From: Alphaproteobacteria bacterium | Lineage (GTDB): Bacteria > Pseudomonadota > Alphaproteobacteria > Bin65 | Assembly (NCBI GenBank): GCA_022819985.1 | Contig: JAJEGH010000013.1 | Span: 1-64,000 of the forward strand | DNA length: 64,000 nt | Direction: 5' to 3' | Part shown: positions 35,844 to 47,655 of the stretch, in pieces | Layout of the letters: each line of letters begins with the position of its first letter | Numbering within the stretch: position 1 is the first letter of the stretch | Program-made: the position numbers and the translations under genes | Notes under the pieces: model-generated | What the model was told of the DNA's origin: nothing | The model's input: only the letters and a program-made list of their open reading frames with translations | Database searches by the model: none

Positions 35844-38177
35844 CTACCCCTCCGCCTGCCCGCGCAGCGCTCCCAGCATGCGCTCCGGGGTGAAGGGCTG
35901 GACCGTTGCCCGGGCGCCGAGCGGGCGCAGAGCGTCGTTGACGGCGCACCAGACCGCGGCGATCGCGCCGATGATGCCGGCCTCGCCGGCGCCCTTGACA
36001 CCGGTCTCGGTGCCGGGCTGCGGGGTCTCGATATGGCCGATACGGATCGGCGGGATCCAGTCGGCGCGCGGCAGGGCATAGTCCATCGGCGAGCCGGTCA
36101 GCAGGTTGCCGTCGCCGTCGTAGACGCAGCGCTCCAGCAGCGCCGCGCCGAGGCCCTGGACGACGCCGCCGATAATCTGGCCGTCGACCAGCGCCGGGTT
36201 GACCGTCCGCCCGCAATCCTCGACCGCCCAGTGGTTCAGCAGGTCGATCGCGCCGGTCTCCGGGTCGATGGCGAGATGGCAGGCCTGGATGCCGTTGGCG
36301 GCATAGAAGGGCGCGGTTTTCGGCACGAAGCTGCGGGTCGCACTCAGGTCGGTCGAAAGCTCCGGCGGCAGCAGATGCTGGCGGTAATGGGCGATCTTCG
36401 CGATCTCGGCGACCGGCAGGCGCTCGGCGCCGCTGCCGTCGGTGACATGGCCGTCCGCCAGCGACAGGTTTGCGGCGTCCTCCTGCAACAGGGTCGCGGC
36501 GATCTCCAGCAGCCGCACGGCGACGGCATCGGCCGCGCGCCAGGCCGCGGTGCCGCCGATCGCCAGGCCGCGCGACGCCCAGGCGCCGCCGCCGACCGGG
36601 CCGGCGCTGTCGCCCGCTGCCACCGCCACTTCCGCCGCCGGCAGGCCCAGCCGTTCCGCCACAAGCTGGCCGACGCCGGTCAGCGTCCCCTGCCCCTGGT
36701 CGGTGCAGCCGACCTGCACGCGCACCGCGCCGGAGGGCAGCATCGCCACGGTCGCACTGTCCTCGGCGGTCACGTCGATCTCCTGCGCGCCGTAGGCGGC
36801 GGCGCCCGGCGCGGTCAGCTCGACCAGCGTCGCCACGCCGATGCCTTCGATCCTGCCCGCCTTTCGTGCCGCGGCCTGGGCCGCGCGTAGGGCAGGATAG
36901 TCCATCAGGGCCTCGAGCCGGTCGAGGCAGGCGTGCAGCGAGAGGGCGTCGGCGCGCACGCCGCCGGCGCTCGCGAAGGGCGCGCCGTCCGCCGGATAGT
37001 TGCGTCGGCGCAACTCCAGCGGATCGAGGCCGAGCCGGTGCGCCGCATCGTCGATCAGCACTTCGGTCACCGCCATGGCGATCGGCTGGCCGACGCCGCG
37101 ATAGGCCCCGGTCGGCGCCTTGTTTTGCGCCCGCGCGACCGCCGCCACATGCACCCGCTCCGCCGCGTAGGCCGCGCCGATCAGGGTTGCGGTCAGCGCG
37201 GCCTCGCCGGCGCTGCTGCGCGGATGCGCCGAAAAGGCGCCGGCGCCCGCCTGCATATCGGCATCGAAGGCCAGGAGCGCGCCGTCTTCGCCGGCTTCCA
37301 GCCCGGCTTCGATAACGAACTCCCGGGCGTGGACGTCCGACAGAAAGGCTTCCAGCCGGTCCGCGGCCCATCTGACCGGCCGGCCGAGCAGGCGCGACGC
37401 CGCGACGACCGCCAGCTCGTCGGCATAGGCGTGCAGCTTGATACCGAAGGCGCCGCCGACATCCGGGCAGACGACCCGCACCCGGTGCAGCGGCAGGCCG
37501 AGCAGCCCGGCCCAGACATCCTGCATCTGGTGCGGCGCCTGGCCGGACTGGAACACCGTCAGCGATCCGTCCGCCGGATCGTAGTCGGCGAGCACGGCGC
37601 GGCCCTCCAGGGGCACGCCGGTCTGGCGCTCGAAGACGAAGCGGCGTCGGGCCGTCGGCGCGCCGGCCGGGGCGGGACCGGCCTCCCCGAACGCCCGGCG
37701 CAGCATGAGGTTGCTTTCCGATTCCGCATGAGCCTTGCGGTCGCGGACCGCCGGATCGGCGTAGCCGGACGCCGGCGGCAACGCATCGATTTCCAGTTGG
37801 ACGGCCTCGGCGGCGTCGCGGGCGCGGTCGAGGCTGTGGGCGACGGCGAGCGCGACCGGCTGGCCCTGATAGTGCACGCTGCCGTCGGCGAGCGCCGGCT
37901 GGGGCGGCGGCCGGTGTTCCGGAACCGTCGCCGAGCGCGTGACCATCGGCTTACAGACCGGCCGCAGATCGTCGGCCGTCAGCACGGCGGCGACGCCGGA
38001 CAGGGCGCAGGCGGCGGCCGTATCCAGCGCCGCGATCCGGCCGTGGGCGACCGGGCTGCGCAGGAAGGCGCCGTGCAGCATCCGCGGCGCCGTCAGATCG
38101 GCGGTAAAGCGCCCGCGCCCGGCGATCAGCCGGCGCGCCTCGCTGCGCGGAATCGATCGGTCGGCCAGTCCGGTCAT
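35844..38177 (-). CDS. Xanthine dehydrogenase-family molybdopterin-binding subunit
   Basis: A 777-residue molybdenum hydroxylase large subunit (CoxL-like). It opens with RSEARRLIAGRGRFTADL, has VGGAFGIK, GAYRGVGQPIAMAVTEVLID and, near the C-terminus, VKGAGEAG with the catalytic Glu. Glutamine/pterin-loop GCTDQGQGTLTGVGQ is also present. Partner subunits for FAD and iron-sulfur clusters are not in the window. It is only distantly related to the copy at 22802. Substrate is unknown; aldehyde or N-heterocycle oxidation is typical of the family. Confidence 0.9.
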   Translation of the reverse strand: MTGLADRSIPRSEARRLIAGRGRFTADLTAPRMLHGAFLRSPVAHGRIAALDTAAACALSGVAAVLTADDLRPVCKPMVTRSATVPEHRPPPQPALADGSVHYQGQPVALAVAHSLDRARDAAEAVQLEIDALPPASGYADPAVRDRKAHAESESNLMLRRAFGEAGPAPAGAPTARRRFVFERQTGVPLEGRAVLADYDPADGSLTVFQSGQAPHQMQDVWAGLLGLPLHRVRVVCPDVGGAFGIKLHAYADELAVVAASRLLGRPVRWAADRLEAFLSDVHAREFVIEAGLEAGEDGALLAFDADMQAGAGAFSAHPRSSAGEAALTATLIGAAYAAERVHVAAVARAQNKAPTGAYRGVGQPIAMAVTEVLIDDAAHRLGLDPLELRRRNYPADGAPFASAGGVRADALSLHACLDRLEALMDYPALRAAQAAARKAGRIEGIGVATLVELTAPGAAAYGAQEIDVTAEDSATVAMLPSGAVRVQVGCTDQGQGTLTGVGQLVAERLGLPAAEVAVAAGDSAGPVGGGAWASRGLAIGGTAAWRAADAVAVRLLEIAATLLQEDAANLSLADGHVTDGSGAERLPVAEIAKIAHYRQHLLPPELSTDLSATRSFVPKTAPFYAANGIQACHLAIDPETGAIDLLNHWAVEDCGRTVNPALVDGQIIGGVVQGLGAALLERCVYDGDGNLLTGSPMDYALPRADWIPPIRIGHIETPQPGTETGVKGAGEAGIIGAIAAVWCAVNDALRPLGARATVQPFTPERMLGALRGQAEG

Positions 38178-38286
38178 GCGGGTCCGGTCATGCGGGAAAA
38201 CGCGGTCCGAAGAGGCGTGTCGTACGGTGGCGAGCCGGCCGGGGTGCGATTCGCCTCGATGAATCGACCGATGACTTTGCTGGCAC

Positions 38287-41689
<3,403 letters not shown>

Positions 41690-41713
41690 CGACGGCGGGG
41701 CAGGCAGGATCGC

Positions 41714-42661
41714 GTGTTCCGCAAGCAGAGAAGAGAGGCCAGAAGACGCCGCGGCCGGCCCATCCGTCAGGGCAGCCTGCTCGAAGACGTGCGCGTATGG
41801 ACACGGCGTTTCGCCGTCGTCGTCATGGTGCTCGTCGCCGGCGCCCTGATCGTGATCGACCGCGTCGAGGCGCCGGTGACCCGCGACATGCGGGCCGGGC
41901 TGGCCGACCTGTTCGCGCCCGTGATCGCGGCGGTCTCCGCGCCGTTCCACGCGGCGGCCGAGTGGTTCGACGCCTTCCAGTCCAACGCCACGGTGCGCGA
42001 GCGCAATGCCGAACTCCAGCGGGAAATCGAGCGCCTGCGCGTGGCGCTCCAGCAATTGCCTGCGCTCGAGGATGAAAACCGGCGGCTGCGCGCCATCGCC
42101 AACGCCGGCAATCGCATCAAGGGCCGGCATGTAACCGCTACGGTCGTCGCCGATACGGACGGCCCCTATGTCCGCTCGCTCCTGGTCGGTGCGGGATCGG
42201 CGGAGGGGATCGGGCGCGGCATGGCGGTGATCAACGGCGACGGCCTCGTCGGCCGGATCGTCGAGGTCGGCAGCCATACCTCGCGGGTCCTGCTGGTCAC
42301 CGACCTGAACTCCCGCATTCCCGTCCAGCTCGCCGCATCCGGGCTGCGGGCGCTGCTCGCCGGGACCAACGGCCGGCGCATGAGGCTGAACTACGTCCCG
42401 CCCAATGTCAGCGTTTCGCCCGGCGCGCTGATCGTCACTTCGGGTCATGGCGGCGTGCTGCCCCGGGGCCTTCCGGTCGGCCGGGTGGACAGCGTCGGCC
42501 GCCACGCGATCCTGGTGCGCCCGCTGGTGAACTGGGGCCGGCTGACCTTCGTGCGTATCGTCAACTATTCGACGACCGGCCTCGTTCAGGATGCGCCGGA
42601 GGGCACGCTGCGACGGGAGGCGGGCCGGCGGGAGGCGGGCCGGCGCGCGGAAACGCCATGA
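41714..42661 (+). CDS. mreC: Rod shape-determining protein MreC
   Basis: A 315-residue bitopic membrane protein. A basic cytoplasmic N-terminus is followed by one membrane span (about residues 36-56), a coiled-coil (ERNAELQREIERLRVAL), and a periplasmic beta domain with VTATVVADTDGPYVRSLLVGAG and GLVGRIVEVGSHTSRVLLVTDLNSRIPV. MreC activates PBP2 in the elongasome. It starts with GTG at 41714. The C-terminal tail is a duplicated REAGR pattern. Confidence 0.95.
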   Translation: MFRKQRREARRRRGRPIRQGSLLEDVRVWTRRFAVVVMVLVAGALIVIDRVEAPVTRDMRAGLADLFAPVIAAVSAPFHAAAEWFDAFQSNATVRERNAELQREIERLRVALQQLPALEDENRRLRAIANAGNRIKGRHVTATVVADTDGPYVRSLLVGAGSAEGIGRGMAVINGDGLVGRIVEVGSHTSRVLLVTDLNSRIPVQLAASGLRALLAGTNGRRMRLNYVPPNVSVSPGALIVTSGHGGVLPRGLPVGRVDSVGRHAILVRPLVNWGRLTFVRIVNYSTTGLVQDAPEGTLRREAGRREAGRRAETP

Positions 42662-43173
42662 GCGAACCGATCCAGCGCGCCGTCGACCGGGCCGTGCGCC
42701 GGTCGTTTCCGATGGCGACCGCCGTCGTCGCGTCGCTCGCCGGGCTGATCGACGTGCCCGCCGCCGAATACAGCCGGATCGCACCCGCCTTCACGCTCAT
42801 CGCGGTCTACTGCTGGTCGGTCTGGCGGCCGGACCTCCTGCCGCTGTCCGGCGTATTCCTGATCGGCCTGTTCGAGGACCTGCTGCGCGGCCTGCCGCTC
42901 GGCCTGACGGCCCTGATGCTGCTCGTGGCGGCCGGTTTCGTGCAAAACCAGCGCGCATATATTTTCGGCCGGTCGAACCCCTTCCTGTGGCTGGTCTTCG
43001 GCCTGCTGGTCGTCGTCTGGATGACGGTCGAATGGCTGGCCATGTCGATCCTGCTCGGGCAGATTCTCGATCCGGAAGCCGCCGCCTTCCGCTATGCGGC
43101 GACCTTCGGCCTGCTGCCGGTCGGCGCCGCGCTGCTGCTCGCCGTGCAGCGCAGCGGCATGCAGAACGTGTAG
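42658..43173 (+). CDS. mreD: Rod shape-determining protein MreD
   Basis: A 171-residue integral membrane protein with about five hydrophobic segments, the partner of MreC. Its ATG overlaps the mreC stop by four bases (ATGA), so translation is coupled. Typical MreD features are PDLLPLSGVFLIGLFEDLLRGLPLG and the alternating membrane helices. The stop is followed three bases later by the PBP2 gene. Confidence 0.9.
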   Translation: MSEPIQRAVDRAVRRSFPMATAVVASLAGLIDVPAAEYSRIAPAFTLIAVYCWSVWRPDLLPLSGVFLIGLFEDLLRGLPLGLTALMLLVAAGFVQNQRAYIFGRSNPFLWLVFGLLVVVWMTVEWLAMSILLGQILDPEAAAFRYAATFGLLPVGAALLLAVQRSGMQNV

Positions 43174-43176
43174 GCC

Positions 43177-45111
43177 ATGCCGATATCGGAGAATGTCGAC
43201 CAGAGCCGGAAATTCACCCGCCGGCTCGTCCTGCTGATGGGCGTCAAGGGCCTGGCGCTGGCCGGACTGACCGCCCGGATGTACCAGCTCCAGGTCAGCG
43301 ATTCCGAGCGGTACACGACGCTCGCCGAAGAAAACCGGATCAACACCCGCCTGCTCCTTCCGCTGCGCGGCCGGATCTTCGACCGGCACGGCCGGCCGGT
43401 CGCGATCGACGAGGAGGATTACCGGGTGGTCATGGTGGCGGAGAAGACCGGCAACGTGCAGCAGGCGCTGGACCGGCTGGCCGGCATCGTCGAGCTGAGC
43501 CCGGAACAGCGCCAACGGGTGCTCCGCGAGGTCCGCCGCCGCCGGCGCTTCCTGCCGGTCACCATCGCCACCGGCCTGACCTGGGAGGAAGTGGCGCGGA
43601 TGGAGGTGAACGCGCCGGACCTGCCCGGCGTGCTGACCGAGCGCGGCTATACCCGGGTCTACCCCTATGGCGAGGAGGTCGCCCATCTCGTCGGCTATGT
43701 CGGCCCGGTCACCGACCGGGAGCAGAAGGAAGACCCGGACCGGCTGCTCAAGATCCCCGAATTCCGCATCGGCAAGCAGGGCGTGGAGCGAACCTACGAC
43801 CGCCGGCTGCGCGGCCGCGGCGGCACCCAGCGGGTCGAGATCAATGCGTCGGGCCGGGTGCAGCGCGAACTCGGCCGCAAGGAAGGCACGCCGGGCGACG
43901 CCGTTCACATGACGATCGACATGGCGCTCCAGCAGAAGGCGCTCGCGCTGATCCGGCCGCACCGCGCCGGCTCGGTCGTCGTCATGGACATCCATACCGG
44001 CGACGTGCTGGTCATGGCGTCGACGCCGGGATACGACCCGAACCTGTTCATCCACGGCCTGCGCGCCAAGACCTGGCGAGCGTTGCAGACCAACCCGCTC
44101 GGTCCGCTGCTCAACAAGGCGGTCTCGGGCCAGTACGCGCCCGGTTCGACCTTCAAGATGGCGGTCGCCCTCGCCGGCCTGGAAAGCGGCGCGATCGACA
44201 CCCGTACCCGCTTCGACTGTCCCGGCGTCTTCCAGCTCGGCCGGGCGAAGTTCCATTGCTGGAAGAAGGGCGGCCACGGTTCGGTCGCGATGCACGACGC
44301 GATCAAGCAGTCGTGCGACGTCTATTTCTACGAACTGGCGCTGCGCCTCGGCATCGACCGGATCGCCGAAACGGCGCGCAAGCTCGGCATCGGCGTCCCG
44401 ACCGGGATCGACCTGCCGGCCGAAAAACAGGGCGTCATGCCGACCAGGGCGTGGAAGCGCAGCTATTTCCGGGAGAAGCGCAACAAGGCCTGGTTCCGGG
44501 GCGAAACCGCGATCGCCGGCATCGGGCAGGGCTATGTCCTCGCGACGCCGCTGCAGCTCGCCGTGATGGCCGCCCGGCTGGCCAACGGCGGTTACGCCGT
44601 CGCGCCGCGCCTGGTCGCCGACCGTCCGCCCGGCAATCGCACGGCCTACCGGCGGGCGCAGGACGGGTTCCGCCGGCTCGGCTTCAATGCCGCGAATCTG
44701 GAGCGGATCGGCGAAGCCATGTCGGCGGTGACCAACGAAGCCGGCGGCACCGCCTTCTGGACCCGGATCGCCGAAGCGGGCATGGAGATGGCAGGCAAGA
44801 CCGGCACCTCCCAGGTGCGCCGAATCACGGCGGCCGAGCGCGCCCGCGGCATCGTCAAGAACGAAGACCTGCCCTGGCACCGGCGCGACCATGCGCTGTT
44901 CGTCGCCCATGCGCCGCTGGACGATCCGCGCTTCGCCTGCAGCGTGATCGTCGAGCATGGCGGCGGCGGTTCCCGGATCGCGGCGCCGGTCGCCCGGGAA
45001 ATCCTGCTCGAAACCCAGAGGCGCTACGGCAGCGTCGCCGAACGGGCCGGCCTGGAGCTCGATTTCGCGCTCCGCACCGCCGGGAGCGGGCGGCCGGACG
45101 GCATCCGATGA
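43177..45111 (+). CDS. mrdA: Penicillin-binding protein 2 (elongasome transpeptidase)
   Basis: A 644-residue class B PBP. It has an N-terminal membrane anchor (about 18-38), a pedestal domain (RGRIFDRHGRPVAIDEEDYRV) and a transpeptidase domain with the active-site Ser324 in GSTFK, the SxN-type motif SCD in QSCDVYFYE, and KTGTSQ. It crosslinks peptidoglycan in side-wall growth. Its stop overlaps the start of a 20-codon ORF that bridges to rodA. Confidence 0.97.
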   Translation: MPISENVDQSRKFTRRLVLLMGVKGLALAGLTARMYQLQVSDSERYTTLAEENRINTRLLLPLRGRIFDRHGRPVAIDEEDYRVVMVAEKTGNVQQALDRLAGIVELSPEQRQRVLREVRRRRRFLPVTIATGLTWEEVARMEVNAPDLPGVLTERGYTRVYPYGEEVAHLVGYVGPVTDREQKEDPDRLLKIPEFRIGKQGVERTYDRRLRGRGGTQRVEINASGRVQRELGRKEGTPGDAVHMTIDMALQQKALALIRPHRAGSVVVMDIHTGDVLVMASTPGYDPNLFIHGLRAKTWRALQTNPLGPLLNKAVSGQYAPGSTFKMAVALAGLESGAIDTRTRFDCPGVFQLGRAKFHCWKKGGHGSVAMHDAIKQSCDVYFYELALRLGIDRIAETARKLGIGVPTGIDLPAEKQGVMPTRAWKRSYFREKRNKAWFRGETAIAGIGQGYVLATPLQLAVMAARLANGGYAVAPRLVADRPPGNRTAYRRAQDGFRRLGFNAANLERIGEAMSAVTNEAGGTAFWTRIAEAGMEMAGKTGTSQVRRITAAERARGIVKNEDLPWHRRDHALFVAHAPLDDPRFACSVIVEHGGGGSRIAAPVAREILLETQRRYGSVAERAGLELDFALRTAGSGRPDGIR

Positions 45112-45170
45112 TCCCCGCGCCAACGAAGCAGGCTTCCGCGATGCAGGCCCCAACGATGCAGACCCCGTGA
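45108..45170 (+). CDS. 20-codon bridging ORF between mrdA and rodA
   Basis: The ATG at 45108 overlaps the mrdA stop as ATGA. The ORF encodes MIPAPTKQASAMQAPTMQTP and stops with TGA at 45168-45170, whose last base begins the rodA ATG (TGATG). This arrangement looks like a translational coupling spacer. The sequence is repetitive (two AMQ/TMQ-type units), and no family is known. It may not yield a stable peptide. A GTG at 45167 is an alternative rodA start. Confidence 0.35.
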   Translation: MIPAPTKQASAMQAPTMQTP

Positions 45171-46312
45171 TGCGGGAGATGGACCTTTCGCGGGAGCGGA
45201 CCTCGGTCCTCCGCCGCCTCGGCTCGATCGACTGGGGGTTCACCCTGTCGGTCTGTTTTGCCGCCGCGGTCGGCTTCGTCCTGCTGTATTCGGCGGCGGG
45301 CGGCGAATTCTTCCCCTGGGCGGCGGCGCAGATGGGGCGCTTCGGCGTGGCGCTGGCGGTCATGATCGTGACCGCCGCAATCCCGCCGCGGCTGTGGTAC
45401 CGCCTGGCCTACTGGATGTGGGGCCTGTCGGTGCTGCTGCTGCTGGCCGCCGAGTTCCGCGGCGTCGAGGGCGGCGGCGCCGAGCGCTGGATCGCCCTCG
45501 GCCCGCTCCGGCTCCAGCCCTCGGAAGTCATGAAGATCGCCCTGGTGGTCGCGCTCGCGCACTATTTCCACACCGTCCGCTTCGAGAATGTGCGCCGGAT
45601 CCGGACCCTGCTGCTGCCCCTGTTTCTGCTCCTCGTCCCGGCCGCGCTGGTGCTCAAGCAGCCCGACCTGGGCACCACGGTCATCCTGATCGCGGTGGCC
45701 GGCGTCATCTTTTTCCTCGCCGGGGTCCGCTGGTGGAAATTCGCCCTGGTCGGAGCCGCCGCCGCCGCCGCCGTACCCCTGATCTGGACCTACGGGCTGC
45801 AGGCCTATCAGAAGCAGCGGCTGCTCACCTTCCTCGATCCGTCGTCCGACCCGCTGGGCGCCGGCTTCCACATCACCCAGGCCAAGATCGCGCTGGGCTC
45901 CGGCGGCGTGTTCGGCAAGGGCTTCCTGAACGGCACGCAGATCCATCTCAATTTCGTGCCGGAGATGCACACGGATTTCATCCTCGCCGTGCTGGCCGAG
46001 GAGTTCGGCCTGGCCGGCGCGCTGGGGCTGATGGCGATCTACGGCCTGATCCTGTATCACCTGCTGGCCGCGGCGCTGCGGGCGAAGACCCAGTTCGGCC
46101 GCCTCGTCGTCTCCGGAATCGCCTTCACCTTCTTCCTCTACGCCTTCATCAACCTGGCGATGGTGCTCGGGCTGCTGCCGGTGGTCGGCGTGCCGCTGCC
46201 GCTGGTCTCCTACGGCGGCACGTCGATGCTCACCCTCATGTTCGGCTTCGGCCTCGCGATGAGCGCGGCCCAGGGCGGCGAGTCCGCCGACGAGCCGCTG
46301 ACCGAGGAATGA
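45170..46312 (+). CDS. rodA: Peptidoglycan polymerase RodA (SEDS family)
   Basis: A 380-residue polytopic SEDS glycosyltransferase, partner of PBP2 in side-wall synthesis. Typical segments: GSIDWGFTLSVCF, LGPLRLQPSEVMKIALVVALA, LKQPDLGTTVILIAVAG, GLQAYQKQRLLTFLDPSSDPLGAGFHITQAKIALGSGGVFGKG-type order, and VVGVPLPLVSYGGTSMLTLMFGFGLAM near the end. About ten membrane helices. The start is coupled to the upstream 20-codon ORF; an ATG at 45179 is also in frame. Confidence 0.95.
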   Translation: MREMDLSRERTSVLRRLGSIDWGFTLSVCFAAAVGFVLLYSAAGGEFFPWAAAQMGRFGVALAVMIVTAAIPPRLWYRLAYWMWGLSVLLLLAAEFRGVEGGGAERWIALGPLRLQPSEVMKIALVVALAHYFHTVRFENVRRIRTLLLPLFLLLVPAALVLKQPDLGTTVILIAVAGVIFFLAGVRWWKFALVGAAAAAAVPLIWTYGLQAYQKQRLLTFLDPSSDPLGAGFHITQAKIALGSGGVFGKGFLNGTQIHLNFVPEMHTDFILAVLAEEFGLAGALGLMAIYGLILYHLLAAALRAKTQFGRLVVSGIAFTFFLYAFINLAMVLGLLPVVGVPLPLVSYGGTSMLTLMFGFGLAMSAAQGGESADEPLTEE

Positions 46313-46919
46313 GGCTGCGGCAGGTCTGCGGCCGTCTTGTTTTTGAGCGCTCGTTCCATTTTTTTCTCCGTTGCCATCGTTGCTTTTTCGCAGTTTTCCG
46401 CCGTTTCTCCGCCCTTGGCGCCGGTTTAGACAGACCGGTCTGTCTTTCGATGTTTTTTTTGCACCTGGAACGCCCGAACCTCGCGGAATCGCTGGAAAAC
46501 GCGCTTCGGAGCGGTCGCAAAAACAATTCAGGAAGGAAATGTTTCCATCCCGCTCCGGGCGGCGGACAACCGGCGGACGGGAGCGGGGCGAAGCGGCAGC
46601 GGACTGGGCGCACGCCGCCCGCAGCAGGCACACTTCGGGCGTTGGCAAAAGCACATATAAGGAACGAAATTGATGATGTCAAGAAATAATATCGTATTCC
46701 GGAAAATATTTTTCCCGCGCTGAAGCGGGGGAAGGAGAACGGACGGAACGCTTTGTTTTGCCGTGTTTTTTACCTCCCCTCTTCAAAGGGGGAGGCCGGG
46801 CGGGGGTGAGCGGCGATGCTGCGGGCGGCCGCCTCCCGGGGAGGCGGCTGGGCCTTTCAGCATCCTTCGCCGAAGCCGGTATCGGGCCTTTCGCAGAAAT
46901 ATCCGGACGCGGCGTTCCG
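46313..46919. other. Long AT-richer intergenic region after rodA
   Basis: A 607-bp gap between rodA and the end of the convergent cupin gene, with several T runs (46333-46337, 46361-46367, 46452-46459) and an AT-rich patch at 46665-46710. It holds an 18-bp perfect palindrome (46428-46445), a CCTCCCC/GGGGAGG hairpin (46773-46795) and a GCCGCCTCC/GGAGGCGGC hairpin near 46829-46851, the last a candidate terminator for the cupin gene. No protein gene is supported. Confidence 0.6.
46428..46445. promoter_or_regulatory. 18-bp perfect palindrome
   Basis: AGACAGACCGGTCTGTCT is an exact inverted repeat without spacer, followed by TTCGATG and eight T residues. The size suits a TetR-family operator or, read on the plus strand, a short-stem terminator for rodA. 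It cannot be assigned from sequence. Confidence 0.45.
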
Positions 46920-47513
46920 CTACGCCGGTCCCCCTTTCGGGCGTTCGGTGAAGCTGACCCCCCAGATGGCCCGCATCTCTTCGCCTATCGGGCCGACCGG
47001 CGTGAAATGATCGGCGGGCGAACCGGCGATTCGGACATACCGGCAATCGACCACGGGATCGATCGAATGGATATCGCCCACCTTGTAGAGATGGGCGTCG
47101 CCCGGATTCAGCCGGTAGGAACCGGTTTCCTGCACGATCGCGGTATCGTCGTAACGGCTTCCCGAGACGATCTCGAAATCGCGCATGTCGGTGTAGAGCG
47201 CCGACTGGCCGTAGATCGCCCAATCGTCCCCGTGATCGTGCGGCGGCGACTCGCCCCGGCCGGCCCGGCCGACGTAAATGAAGACCGTGAAGCCGAGATC
47301 CGGATCGCAATAGAGCCGGTGGCTGCCGGGCGCCGTGCCCGGTCCGCCATAGGCCTCCAGGAAATCCCGGTCCGTCAGGACGGGAAGGAGCCGCCGGCGG
47401 AGCGCCTCCTGACCTTCCGGCCCCGGGTCGGCGGTGAGAATCGACCGCGCGTCGTCGCACAACGCATCCAGCACGGCCTTCCCGGCTTCCTGGGTGCCAA
47501 TCCGATCGAACAT
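46920..47513 (-). CDS. Cupin-fold protein related to cysteine dioxygenase-type enzymes
   Basis: A 197-residue cupin. The metal-binding motif region is PPHDHGDDWAIYGQSALYTD (two His and an acidic residue), then NPGDAHLYKVGDIHSID with a third His, the arrangement of thiol dioxygenases (cysteine, mercaptopropionate) and related metal enzymes. The N-terminal helices (FDRIGTQEAGKAVLDALC) are usual for that group. Start chosen at 47513, the ATG nearest to the family N-terminus. It is divergent from the amidohydrolase gene. The reaction is not certain. Confidence 0.7.
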   Translation of the reverse strand: MFDRIGTQEAGKAVLDALCDDARSILTADPGPEGQEALRRRLLPVLTDRDFLEAYGGPGTAPGSHRLYCDPDLGFTVFIYVGRAGRGESPPHDHGDDWAIYGQSALYTDMRDFEIVSGSRYDDTAIVQETGSYRLNPGDAHLYKVGDIHSIDPVVDCRYVRIAGSPADHFTPVGPIGEEMRAIWGVSFTERPKGGPA

Positions 47514-47612
47514 CTGCCCTCTCCGGCCGGTGCCTCGCGAGAAACGCGGCAACGCTAGTCGCTGCCGGGAACTTTGTCTATACGAGGCGAAACTGCCGGA
47601 CGGTCTCGATCC

Positions 47613-47640
47613 GCCAGTTTCGACCGGCCAGTTTCGACCG
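47613..47640 (+). repeat. 14-bp perfect tandem duplication
   Basis: GCCAGTTTCGACCG occurs twice without spacer (47613-47626, 47627-47640) in the leader of the amidohydrolase gene, directly before its ribosome site. Confidence 0.9.
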
Positions 47641-47655
47641 GAGGGGGAGGCGGCT

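Noticed and set aside
45108..45170. Treating the PBP2-RodA spacer as a confirmed small protein
   Set aside because: The overlap geometry is suggestive, but the peptide is short, repetitive and unlike any known family, so it is listed only at low confidence.
42586..45363. A 925-codon open frame opposite mreD and mrdA
   Set aside because: It mirrors two confirmed genes in the reverse frame and lacks any recognisable domain.
46773..46795. CCTCCCC/GGGGAGG hairpin as a terminator
   Set aside because: The T run lies before, not after, the stem on the plus strand and reads as A on the minus strand.
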